DNA from: Adineta steineri
Taxonomy: Eukaryota > Rotifera > Eurotatoria > Adinetida > Adinetidae
Assembly (NCBI GenBank): GCA_905250115.1
Contig: CAJNOI010000079.1
Span: forward strand, 1 to 64,000
Length of the DNA stretch: 64,000 nucleotides
Reading direction: 5' to 3'
Part shown: piece by piece, positions 53,908 to 64,000 of the stretch
Numbering within the stretch: the first letter of the stretch is position 1
Layout: each line of letters begins with the position of its first letter
Notes under the pieces: generated by a model
The model's database searches: none
The model's input: only the letters and a program-made list of their open reading frames with translations
What the model was told of the DNA's origin: nothing
Translations under genes and position numbers: made by a program

Positions 53908-56197
53908 ATGAACAGAAAATATCGAATTATATTCATTTTCTTCGTTTCATTCTTATATTGCCTTCAAATGTATCTTTCTCGTGGAATTATTAAACAAATT
54001 CAGTCAAATTATGATGATGATGAAGTCAATATTGGCTTCAGTGAATTCGAGGTACTCCAAGCAAAACAACATGAAATCGATCTTATACAAAAGTATAAGT
54101 TGAGTGCCATAGTACTTCATTGGAAACGATCAGCAAGTGTGGCAAGAGCCGTAAATAATTTAGTTAATTCTAATCTCTTCAAAGAAATCATTATTTGGAA
54201 TAATAATCCAAAAATTACTTTGAAAAAAACTCAGTTCCAGAAGAATACAAATTTCTTAGTTGATATTCGTATAATTAATTCAAAAGAAAATCTTAAAGAT
54301 GAAGCAAAATATCGTGCATGTGCTAAAGCACAAAATATTGCTTGTTTTTATGTTGATGATGATTGGGATGCATCATTCTATCTAAAAAGTCTCATAGCTG
54401 ATTTTCGAGCTGATCCATATGTGTTACATTCTGTTACTGATCCAGGTACATTCTATACAAATTTGATGTGGAGTTATTTTGATAAAAATATTAATTTACA
54501 TACCGGTTTTTCATGGATTGGTTGTGGAAGCATTTTTTTGCGTGAATATGCTCAACGACATATTCAATATTTGCACACTTATCTAAAGAATAATCGTAGT
54601 AAGTCAGTAGAATATTACAATGTGTCTCAAATATAGGGATGTACCAAGTCCGAGTCTTTCAGCCTTGGTCAAGACTCGATCGCGATCAGTCTTGGTCTCG
54701 ATCTTAAGACTTAGAGAGACTGCCTGCGTGTGTATCCTGTTTTCGCTTTGCATTCGGTAATCATTCTTACACATTTTCTGACTCATTTCACAAAAGAGAG
54801 TTCGTTTACACTCATAATTCCGCCTTTTAAAGAGCATTTCAGAAACTTTCTGTCATCAAAATCAAAGATCTCTCAACTAAGGAGATCTAACAAAAATCAA
54901 GAGGACCGAGCAAACTCAGACTGCCGAGACTCTTAGTCTTGTCTTAAGCTCGATATAATCCTATTCAAAAGTTACTCTTGCAAGATAATTTTATCATTTA
55001 TTTCAATTGCTAGGTAATTTATGAGGTTTTCATTATCAAAAACAAAAGATTCATTTTAAATTATTCGAAAAATAGTATCATCCAAATAAGACGACACATG
55101 CGATTTTGACAGTTTAATGGAATAAAAAATAAAATAAGTTATTTATCTGTATTATTTACCCGAAAGCTTAATATTTTTCATATATTCCAAATGTTTTTGA
55201 TAAGGAAAACAGTAATTGTAAACTTCTTTGTTAGGAATATAAAATTCGTAATATTAGTCGATTACATGTAATTCATAGTAGAATTATACGAAATTATTTT
55301 ATGCAAGCAATTCTTGAGACATATTATAAAATAATTGAATAAAATAATATGATATTTTTTTGATAATTATAAATAGATTTGATTCATCTCAGTGATGTAT
55401 TTTTTTCTATTTGGCTCAATGATATTCCATCACAATTCAATATGTATATTCGGAATTTGCCACAGAGCCGCACAGGTTCATCATTTTCATCATCATCAAA
55501 TTTTCTTCAATATCAGTATCAAAGTTCGATTTTAGCCATTCGTATTCTAGAATATAATCTACGTTGGAATCAATCTAATAATAAAAATAATATAAAATTT
55601 TCTCGTACACAAAAACGTCGTTTCCCGTATTATGTTAAATCATCAAATCTAAATGATGAATTTATATTTTATACGAATATTCTTCCAATTAATATCGAAC
55701 ATATTTCATTTAATATTTCAAAAGATTTCAACCGAGGTACACGAAAAAATCTACCAAGAGGATCTGGTGTTTCCTTTTTCGCTTCTCATACGACTTTAAA
55801 AGCAGTTGATAATAATCCAAGTACTTGTTGGCGCATTGGAAGAAATACTCGACAAGGAGAATTTTTTGCTATGGATTTTTTATATATTCGAACAAATCTT
55901 TCGTTTGCACTTATAATTGGACATACACGTGAATTACAAAATAACATTGATATGAACTTATCCGTTGATGGTCTTTGGTGGATTACATATCCATCAATGA
56001 ATGGTATTACTATTAGAAGTCAAAACTCGACATTGAATAAGCAACAATATATGATTATCTTTAATTCTAGTCAATTTAATCTTGGCTTTCGTTCCTTTCG
56101 ATATGTTGCATTTAACGCTAGTAGAATATCTTATTTAGAAGAATTTCAGGTATGTGATGTCAAAATTATATCAAGTATTAATATTACAACATTGTAA
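53908..56197 (+). CDS. Two-exon glycosyltransferase with discoidin-like end, copy B
   Basis: Exons 53908-54598 and 55377-56197 join with the same GTAAGT...TAG intron and phase as in copy A, giving 503 aa. It differs from copy A at Lys140, Gln142, Asn143 and Ser189, all next to the DDD motif (150-152), through eight base changes confined to 54327-54510. The rest of exon 1, the intron and exon 2 appear identical. Function as for copy A: probable Golgi GT-A transferase with an F5/8 type C-like C-terminus. Confidence 0.78.
54327..54510. other. Divergent tract 1, copy B side
   Basis: Counterpart of 7634-7817. Four of the eight substitutions are silent or nearly neutral in effect, the rest conservative, so both versions look like functional alleles or paralogue sequence and not like random error. 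Confidence 0.9.
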
Positions 56198-56520
56198 TGA
56201 TATATGACAGTTCTACTTGCTTTTTTTCTTGAAATTCTAACAGAAAATATTTATACTTTGTAACTGTCAATCTGAAAGTCGTTTTATCTTGAAAAATAAA
56301 AGAAGGGTGGGTAGGTGTATGTACGGATATTCTACCTGATCCACATTAACCCACTAGATTTCATTTTGTTACAATATATTAGAAGAAAAGATGAAATTTA
56401 TATTGAATAATAAGTTTTAGTAAATCATATATTTATTTATCTGATAAAAAATAAATGACACACTGAATTATTTTATATAATATTGATATGGTAAATACAT
56501 GTCTTATTATTTACTACATT

Positions 56521-56769
56521 CCAAGGGGGAACAAACTGATTTCTTGATTTCTTGATTCCTAATTTCATTTTCGTGATTTCCCTTGATTTCCTATGATTTC
56601 TTTGATTTAATTACGGACTCCGTAAACGATCGTTTAAGATCATACACGATCGTGCTTCGATCAAATATAGTGCAAATACGATCGATTTTTCTTTCAGCCT
56701 TCATTCTGATATATAATCATATTGCTCTGCTAAAATAGAATAATCAAAAATCAGCTGTTTCCCCCTTGG
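56521..56769. mobile_element. CCAAGGGGGAA inverted-repeat element, copy B
   Basis: Counterpart of 9828-10076 with the same ends and internal GATTTC repeats, upstream of the epimerase fusion. A telomere-like pair (56304-56354) precedes it. Confidence 0.6.
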
Positions 56770-56931
56770 GCAATCGTATACCACTGCACACAATAATCTA
56801 AGGTGGTATATAGCAGTCATATATCTCCGTATACGGATCAGAGAAGTTAGTATTTGGATAGGGAAAATAGTTCATGAATGAGTCTATGTATCATAATAAG
56901 TAATTATTATAATTTGTTTTTAGATTAAAAT

Positions 56932-59844
56932 ATGAGTTATGTACGAATAGGACGTATTTGTACATTGATTCTGATATTTATTTTATTTCTTTGCATTATC
57001 ATGTCAAATATGCTGCTGAAAAATGATAATAATAATATTTCATCATGGTCACATTTATTTAAATTGAATTATTATAAAACTAAACAAATATTTGATATAT
57101 CAATCAATAATAAAAGTCTTCCGAAAATACTTATTGTATTAGGTACACGTCCAGAAGGAATAAAATGTGCTCCATTAATTGCTGAATTAAAATCTGATTA
57201 TTATCGTTCAAAATTTCAAATTATTGTTCTTAGTACTGGACAACATCGAGAAATTTTACATCAAAGTTTAATGGCATTTAAACAAACAGTTGATATTGAT
57301 TTAGATTTAATGATGAATAATCAAAATTTATCTGATTTATTTCATCGAATATTTTTTCAAATAAATGAACAAATAAATCTAATTAAACCAAATTTATTAA
57401 TCGTTCAAGGTGATACAACAACTGCACTTGTTTCTGCTTTAGTTGCTTCATATCATCAAATTCCCGTTGCACATGTTGAAGCAGGTCTTCGAACATTTAA
57501 TTTATCAAATCCATTTCCCGAAGAACTTAATCGAAAAATAATTGATTCATTTGCCAAACTTATGTTTGCACCAACAACATTTGCTAAAGAAGTACTTATT
57601 CGAGAAGGTGCTTGTGAAACAGATATATTTATAACAGGTAATACTGGTGTTGATGCATTTTATCAATATTATAAACAAGAAAATCCAAATAAAAATAATC
57701 CAATATTAAGAATAATTGATAATTTTAAAAAGAATTCAATAGATAAAACTCGCTCAACTGTTATTCTTGTTACTATGCATCGAAGAGAAAATTTTCAATA
57801 TTTATTTGATATGTGTCGTGCTATAAAAACCATAGCTAATGAACATAATGAAAATATTTTAATTATTTTACCTGTTCATCCAAATCCAAATGTTAAAAAT
57901 GTCGTATTGAAAATTTTAAATAAAATACATAATGTTAAAATTGTTGATCCAATATCATACGACATATTTGGTTATGTTTTATTAGAATCAGATATAATTC
58001 TGACTGATTCAGGTGGAATTCAAGAAGAAGCAGTTAGTATTGGAAAACCAGTTATATTAATGAGAATGACAACTGAAAGACCTGAAGGAATTTATCTTGG
58101 TACAATTAAACAAATAGGGATTTTTTATGATGATATTATAAAAGCAGTGAATGATGAATTGAAAAATATTAAAATAACGAATCAAACATCAAAAAGAAAT
58201 ATTTTCGGTGATGGAACAGCATCAAAACAAATTGCAACTATTATTGAGAATTATTTTTCCGGGAAATATAAACCAAATATAAAATGTATGACAAAATTTC
58301 GTCAAGATTCTATTGCTCAATATGTTTATTCATATACAAATATATCATCACATACTATTCGACGAAATATGATGATAAATTTAACAAAGGTACAACCGGC
58401 TCTGACTCTAGATGAAATACTTAAAATTCCTAGTCAATATGATATATCAAAGAAAAATGAGGATATATTTGCACTTACTGCGATTATTGGATTATATAGA
58501 CGTGAAGGTTTAATTCGACGATGGATTGAAGCACTTCTTATACAAACACATCCACCAAAAGAGATTTGGATTATTCATTTTGCCTCACCTATTGCAGATA
58601 AACTTGATGTCGAAATTAAAGAAATGCGTTCATTATTCTATAATGGATCAAATTATTGTAACGAATGGTGTAGAGAAAATAAATGTAAAATGAATAATAC
58701 CAATAATAATGAGATTAGATCTAATTGTACCGAACAATGTGTAGAATTTTGTATGACATTACCTTCAATGTTATTCGTTGGTATGGGAGAAATGCAATTA
58801 AAATATTTTGGAAGATTTCAACTTGCACTACAATGTCGAACAAAATATGTCATTGTTTTTGATGATGATTGTATACCGCAAAAACGATATTTAGAAATGG
58901 CAATGTATACAATTAATACAAAAGAATATCGAGGTATTTTGGGAACGAAAGGTACACCTACATCAGAAAGTTATTATTATGGTCCTGTATCAAAAAGTAG
59001 ACAAATAATTGAAGTTGATGTCGTTGGTGGAAGTTGGTTTATGGAAAGTGAATGGGTTAAACTTATGTTTCATGATAAAATATATTCATGGAATACTGGT
59101 GAAGATTTTCATTTATGTGCAAATGCACGTAAATATGCTAATATTAGAAGTTTTGTTATGCCTGTTGATAAAAATGATGATAGTACACATTCATTTACAA
59201 AAGATTATTTACATATTAGTAATAAAGGAGATACAACTGGACGAGTACATGGAACTGCAACAAGTAGAAAATTTATTAGAGATCAATTATGGTTACGTGG
59301 TGATCGTTTAATGAGTAGTTATAAAATATCAAAACCATCACTACTATTATTTGCAGAAACACAATATGATACTATGCTATTAATATCACTTGTACAACAA
59401 CAAATGATTCAATTCGGTGGTTTAATCCATTTTGCAACTTCAAATATGTTAAAAACAGATATAGAAATGATTAAAATTAGAAAAGAATTTCAATCAGTTC
59501 ATGATTTTATGATTGGTCGTGATTTTAATATGGATCCAACACCTATTACTGCTACAGCTGAAATTCTTTATGGATTTGATATGGTTATGCAAGGTACACA
59601 AAGTACAGCAGTAATTATTCTAGGTTCTTCATCTACAATAAATATGTTTGCATTAGTATCAGCAGCATTCTTAAGAAATATTCCTATTATTAATATCTAT
59701 ATACAAGATAATATTGTGGATTCGAGAAGAGCAGGAGTAATCATGACAATGTCGTCATTTTCTATTCGAACTTTTACTAATCAAACATTTAGTATCTTGC
59801 AATCTCAACAGTTAAGTAATCTTCTAGTTCATCTTTATAAATAA
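56932..59844 (+). CDS. UDP-GlcNAc 2-epimerase + GT-A glycosyltransferase fusion, copy B
   Basis: 970 aa, same as the product at 10239-13151: membrane anchor, WecB-type epimerase (65-445, with GTRPEGIK, HVEAGLRT, TMHRREN, DSGGIQEEA), GT-A domain (510-790, with FDDDC and GEDFHL) and an unassigned C-terminus. The frame is intact over 2.9 kb and no difference from copy A was seen, which shows the fusion is not an error limited to one copy. It also has the TTTTTAG tract nine bases before the ATG. Confidence 0.88.
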   Translation: MSYVRIGRICTLILIFILFLCIIMSNMLLKNDNNNISSWSHLFKLNYYKTKQIFDISINNKSLPKILIVLGTRPEGIKCAPLIAELKSDYYRSKFQIIVLSTGQHREILHQSLMAFKQTVDIDLDLMMNNQNLSDLFHRIFFQINEQINLIKPNLLIVQGDTTTALVSALVASYHQIPVAHVEAGLRTFNLSNPFPEELNRKIIDSFAKLMFAPTTFAKEVLIREGACETDIFITGNTGVDAFYQYYKQENPNKNNPILRIIDNFKKNSIDKTRSTVILVTMHRRENFQYLFDMCRAIKTIANEHNENILIILPVHPNPNVKNVVLKILNKIHNVKIVDPISYDIFGYVLLESDIILTDSGGIQEEAVSIGKPVILMRMTTERPEGIYLGTIKQIGIFYDDIIKAVNDELKNIKITNQTSKRNIFGDGTASKQIATIIENYFSGKYKPNIKCMTKFRQDSIAQYVYSYTNISSHTIRRNMMINLTKVQPALTLDEILKIPSQYDISKKNEDIFALTAIIGLYRREGLIRRWIEALLIQTHPPKEIWIIHFASPIADKLDVEIKEMRSLFYNGSNYCNEWCRENKCKMNNTNNNEIRSNCTEQCVEFCMTLPSMLFVGMGEMQLKYFGRFQLALQCRTKYVIVFDDDCIPQKRYLEMAMYTINTKEYRGILGTKGTPTSESYYYGPVSKSRQIIEVDVVGGSWFMESEWVKLMFHDKIYSWNTGEDFHLCANARKYANIRSFVMPVDKNDDSTHSFTKDYLHISNKGDTTGRVHGTATSRKFIRDQLWLRGDRLMSSYKISKPSLLLFAETQYDTMLLISLVQQQMIQFGGLIHFATSNMLKTDIEMIKIRKEFQSVHDFMIGRDFNMDPTPITATAEILYGFDMVMQGTQSTAVIILGSSSTINMFALVSAAFLRNIPIINIYIQDNIVDSRRAGVIMTMSSFSIRTFTNQTFSILQSQQLSNLLVHLYK

Positions 59845-60003
59845 AAAGAGTTAAATTGACACTCATGTTCTCGAATTAAGCATCTACTTATTTTTTTCGC
59901 AATTTGTTTTTTTTATGAAACTTTGTTTGAAGTATAAAAGCAAAGTGTATTCATTTTAGATATAAACGTTATTAGTTAAAATTTCCTCGATTATATTATA
60001 AAA

Positions 60004-61077
60004 ATGAATCAAGACTCAAATCAAACAAATATTGAAGAAGTCAAAAGATCTTATTTTAGTAGAAAAATTCAAATGGTGCTGTTGATAATAATCGTAATCG
60101 TATATCATTTTATAATCCTTCCTTTCTATGGATGTTCTAATACTTTACATTCGTATGCCAAAAAATATATAAATCAACGAAAAAATGTAAATATAACATG
60201 TGCGGATTCTATTTTAACTTGGTGTGCAGAGAATCAAATTGAGTTATCTGAATGTTCTTGGACAATAGGAACATTTCGAAATCATTTTTATAACATGGCA
60301 GCTTTAATCAGTCGGCCATATCCTGATTCAAAGAATAATAATAGTGGACTAGCATTCATTCGATTAGGAGATGGAGAAATGAAACTTTTATTTGGAGTTT
60401 CAGTTAAGTCTATTGACCCATGGTCGTGGCCTGGTGGTCAATCAAGATTAGGAAAAGATTTAAGAAAAGCATTGCATTATCCGAAATATCAATATAATAC
60501 ATTTAGTCCATTTTATTATGGAATTTATGATGCTAAAGATATTTGTCCTTTTCATGAACTTGTCTCAATGATTCATCAGCATCCAAAATATTTAACATAT
60601 ACAAATTTATTTGTCAATTCTAATTATCCTTCTACGAAATTATTACATCAATCACTTATTCGAGATCATCGAAAAAAGATCATTCTAATAATTAACAATG
60701 GAACTAGCTCGCAAAGGCTAACTGAACTAAATACATGGACTTGTGAAATATTGTTATATCCAAATAATGGACCTTTGTTGTGGGAAAATGATCAATTTAG
60801 AGAGCAAGCAATTGGAAAAATTGTGGACACAGCAAAGCGATACAGAAATCGATTATTTTTATTTTCAATTGGTCCACTATCGAGAGTTCTCATTCATCAT
60901 GCCTGGCTCGAAAATCCTTATAATCGTTACATTGATTTTGGTTCTACACTCGATGAAATGACAAAAAGTAGAGTAACTCGACCATATCAATCGAATACCG
61001 AACTCAATCATGATCCATCGTATATTATGAAATTTGATACGAACAAAAGTGTATTCCAGGTGTCATCCGTAGACTAA
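60004..61077 (+). CDS. GT-D fold glycosyltransferase, copy B
   Basis: 357 aa, same as the product at 13311-14384, with anchor 23-43 and RLGDGE at 120-125. The 159-base spacing from the epimerase fusion is kept. Intact. Confidence 0.68.
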   Translation: MNQDSNQTNIEEVKRSYFSRKIQMVLLIIIVIVYHFIILPFYGCSNTLHSYAKKYINQRKNVNITCADSILTWCAENQIELSECSWTIGTFRNHFYNMAALISRPYPDSKNNNSGLAFIRLGDGEMKLLFGVSVKSIDPWSWPGGQSRLGKDLRKALHYPKYQYNTFSPFYYGIYDAKDICPFHELVSMIHQHPKYLTYTNLFVNSNYPSTKLLHQSLIRDHRKKIILIINNGTSSQRLTELNTWTCEILLYPNNGPLLWENDQFREQAIGKIVDTAKRYRNRLFLFSIGPLSRVLIHHAWLENPYNRYIDFGSTLDEMTKSRVTRPYQSNTELNHDPSYIMKFDTNKSVFQVSSVD

Positions 61078-61831
61078 AAATACATTCTATTTTATTATTA
61101 TTTTTTGTTCCAGCATATGTGGGTCGTGGGTGTGAATGTTCACTCTGCCTATCTTCACTCACAATCACACCGTTTCGATGGTTCCCTCTCAAGTCGGCAA
61201 CCCTGAAACTAATGTCTAAATGATTTCTTTTAGTTTCTGATCCTTAGAAATAAGAAGAAAGGAAAATTAATTAAAGCAAAGTTACCATCTTTTATAATGA
61301 GTAACGTGCATAGCTACCATTATAAGAGTTTAATTGTTAACTTCTTACTGTCCCAATGTTGCCAAATGGCAACATTTTGTCGTACAGATGCGGTATATAT
61401 GAAATAATCGGCCGGAAACAGATAAAAGTAAAGTATGAATAAGTTCGATTGTTCTAAGACATGTAGCGTATTGCTTCACGAATTCTGTCGATTCCTTAGT
61501 CATTGAAGGCATACATTGTAACAAAACGAGTGCTTGTCATTTCGTGGGTGGATGTGGATATATAATTAAAATGAACTATGAGGTTCAAAGGATACATGTT
61601 TATTAATAATAATGTGTGTATACGATATTGAAATATGAAGGCAACTGGCTGGGAAAAAAGCAACTTGTTCAGAGAACATGTTAAAAAGTCAAAGAAACTG
61701 GGGAAAAAGAAAGGAAAACGAATGAAAACATCAAGTGAAAGTACTACATACAGAAAAACGATAGAAACGCGCATTGATTATGTAAAGCAGGCTTTTATAA
61801 CTACAATTAAAATAATTAGTTTAATAAAACA
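61078..61831. other. Copy B convergent intergenic region
   Basis: Counterpart of 14385-15138 with the telomere-like pair (61118-61171) and the 22-base palindrome (61355-61376). No gene called. Confidence 0.5.
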
Positions 61832-63409
61832 TCATTGAAGAAGAAATCGTTGCACCCTGTTATTATAATAGTCAGAAACATATAAATATGTTTCAGTAGG
61901 ATCAAGTGCCACATCACCTGGATACGAAAGAAGTTTATTGGTACTACCCGCAATACCACTTGCACTGCCGGCTACCACCGATCCTTGTGTATCTCCAATA
62001 TTCCATCGCATAACACGGTTATTGTTACTATCAGCAATATAAAGGGTTTGACCATTACGCGTGACCCAAACGCCTGTAGGAATACTAAATTGGTTAAGAT
62101 GCGATCCTGCTCCATTCCCACCTGCTACTGTTATTCCTGTTCCGTTGCCACCTATTATAAATTTCTGGATGCGATTGTTATCACTGTCGGCGACATATAA
62201 GGCTGCTCGATCTTCATCTAAATGCATAAATCGAGGCCAATCTAATGAATTACTATTTGTGCCACTATGTCCTAAGTTTCCAGCAACAAGTATACCGGTC
62301 GTACTATTTGGTACCCATTTTACGATCGCATAGCAAGTAGGCAATGATGCGTAAATATTACCGGATTGATCAACTACTACACCAATAACTTCATATAATC
62401 CTATTAGAGAACAGTTTATGTTTGATCGACCTATTGGTGGAAAACTTGTGAGATTCATTCCTGGTCGTTGAATGTACATTATACCTTGATTAATAGTGTA
62501 ATCAGACATGTATATGTTGTGTGAACTGTCAACAAATATATCCTCAGGCGCACTGAGTCCGTTAGAGAGAATCGTAGATCCAATACGTGAAAATGGTAAA
62601 AATGATTGAAATCGTGGCACATCATAATTGCTTACATATAAGATTCCATCGAATGGTGAAACATAGATACCCCAAGGTCCCATCACGCCGAGTGTACCTG
62701 CATCTGTACTGCCATTGCAAAAACCAGCAACAGTCTGACCAATACCTGCGGTTGGAGCTACAATTACAAAAAAATTTTTAGTGTTTTTGAGATATTAGAT
62801 CAATAGCATCATTAGTACAAACATAGTTAAAAATGACTTACAAGCAGAACATCGATAAGTAAAATCACAACCTGGTTGACATGAAAGATTAAGATCCGTC
62901 CGGCAAGCAAATGCATTTGAACATATTTGACCTTGAAATAATTGTGTCATACACATTCCATTATTCCAATATGTGAATGGTGGACATTGACAAGTTGAAC
63001 TGTTCACATTACATATTTCATAACGACTTTGATCACAATGACTGCATGACTGATTGTGAATGTTAACATAGTTATTAGGAGAGAATTGAACTGAACCAAC
63101 ACATGATCGTGGTTTTGATGGCGAAGCAACAATCGAACCTGTTGTTGTATCCAAATCCCATAAACGACACTGTAAAGAATCAGCATCAAAATCAAATGTT
63201 CGACAAGTGATACGCTTGTTACATTCAGCAGAGCAATACATAAACTTTTTTGTCGTACAAGTAAATAGAGGAGGACGAGAAGTATCTATAGGAATGAATT
63301 GATATCCTAAAGCACTGATTTTTATCTTCGATTGATCTTGTAAAGTTAGATGAAAAGATAATAAGAAACCAAAAATAAGAAACAACTGCATTTGTCGAAT
63401 AGAACTCAT
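61832..63409 (-). CDS. Secreted NHL-repeat protein, copy B
   Basis: Exons 63409-62842 and 62757-61832 join with the same 84-base intron into 497 aa. Exon 2 (the NHL propeller) equals copy A. Exon 1 differs at eight residues (Asn64, Ile67, Asp85, Leu86, Cys103, Val107, Phe109, Gln120), including a gained cysteine in the linker after the PAN-like segment, through sixteen base changes within 63051-63233. The signal peptide is unchanged. Confidence 0.8.
63051..63233. other. Divergent tract 2, copy B side
   Basis: Counterpart of 16358-16540. Divergence is about 9 percent inside and none seen outside. All changes keep the frame open. Confidence 0.9.
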
Positions 63410-64000
63410 GGTGATGTATAGAAAACTATTTGAAGAAATGACATATAACTTTATAGAGGAGCTACTGAAAAAAAAATTATTATGATGGTTAATATTTCAA
63501 GTGTTAAATGATTTCTGTAGAATATAATATGCTGTTTTAATTATTTTTCTTGTATAAAACGCCAACATCTCTTACAAAAGTATATTAAATTTTGAAGAGA
63601 ATATAAATTGAAAAACGTAGTTTTTTTTTCTTAACAATATAACAGTTTAGAATTCTTATTTTCATCCGATTAGTTTTAGATAAAATTGAAAGTTTAATTC
63701 TATGTAGTAAAAATTCGAATACCACTATAAATAAACTGATCACGCTGAAAAGATGTAAAATTTGAGTAAATAAATAGACTTTTATTTAAAATTATCATTT
63801 TTGGTTTACATGCGAGAGAAACAGAAAATTTTAATAGCATAGATATAGTTTTGAAAAGATTTTATAATTGCAGTCCATAATGAGTTTTTTCTAGATTTTT
63901 CAAGTTTATTTTCGTCAAACAAGCCACAATTTCTATTTTATTTGTAATTTATTTTCTGATAATTTTACAACATCGTAGTTTAAAATGACATTTAATCGAG
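63410..64000. other. Copy B, upstream of the NHL gene
   Basis: Matches 16717-17307 to the last base. AT-rich; no gene or element seen. Confidence 0.6.

Larger units (their letters stand above)
46694..64000. repeat. Direct large duplication, copy B
   Basis: Second copy of the segment at the window start, same orientation. Its left boundary lies in a run of ten T at 46693-46702, directly followed by CAGGTAAG. Unique sequence lies to the left, but since copy A begins at the window edge the true junction could not be compared. The copy is still matching at the last base of the window. Confidence 0.95.

Noticed and set aside
1..64000. Transfer RNA or ribosomal RNA genes
   Set aside because: No cloverleaf with conserved A/B boxes or rRNA-like conserved segment was recognised on either strand by eye.

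Overview
The window looks like animal nuclear DNA, most likely from a bdelloid rotifer (inference). It is very AT-rich. Genes have very short introns (about 49-90 nt, GT...AG). The window holds a 22-exon TRPM channel, a rhodopsin-type GPCR, an NHL-repeat secreted protein and a TPR protein with an ADP-ribosyltransferase-like region, beside intronless genes of bacterial or fungal type (a WecB-like UDP-GlcNAc 2-epimerase, a GT-D glycosyltransferase, a formate/nitrite transporter). Short blocks of TGTGGG-like sequence, the repeat I recall being reported for bdelloid telomeres, are scattered throughout.

Layout. 1-17307 (copy A) recurs as 46694-64000 (copy B) in direct orientation at a constant offset of 46693 with no indel that I could detect. 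Each copy carries, in order: a type II membrane glycosyltransferase; a two-exon glycosyltransferase with a discoidin-like C-terminus; a 970-aa fusion of UDP-GlcNAc 2-epimerase with a GT-A glycosyltransferase; a GT-D-type glycosyltransferase; and, on the opposite strand, a two-exon NHL-repeat protein. The only differences found between copies lie in two tracts of about 184 bp, each inside a coding exon. Both copies run to a window edge, so their full length is unknown.

The single-copy middle (17308-46693) holds: an orphan PARP-like last exon; a GT61-type glycosyltransferase; about 9 kb of gene-poor DNA full of inverted-repeat elements (a 1.1-kb palindrome with a nested MITE, and a hAT-type MITE nested in another element); a gene start cut by a 100-N gap; the TRPM gene; a broken FNT transporter; a Cys/Pro/Met-rich repeat protein; a small membrane protein; the GPCR; and the TPR protein.

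How it fits together. Five glycan genes lie within 19 kb: the epimerase can make UDP-ManNAc from UDP-GlcNAc, and the neighbouring Golgi-type transferases could build a surface glycan. This is a candidate partly horizontally acquired glycosylation cluster in an animal. The pathway link is inference from proximity and domain content. Whether the A/B repeat is a real duplication, two alleles joined in one scaffold, or another assembly effect cannot be decided from sequence alone.
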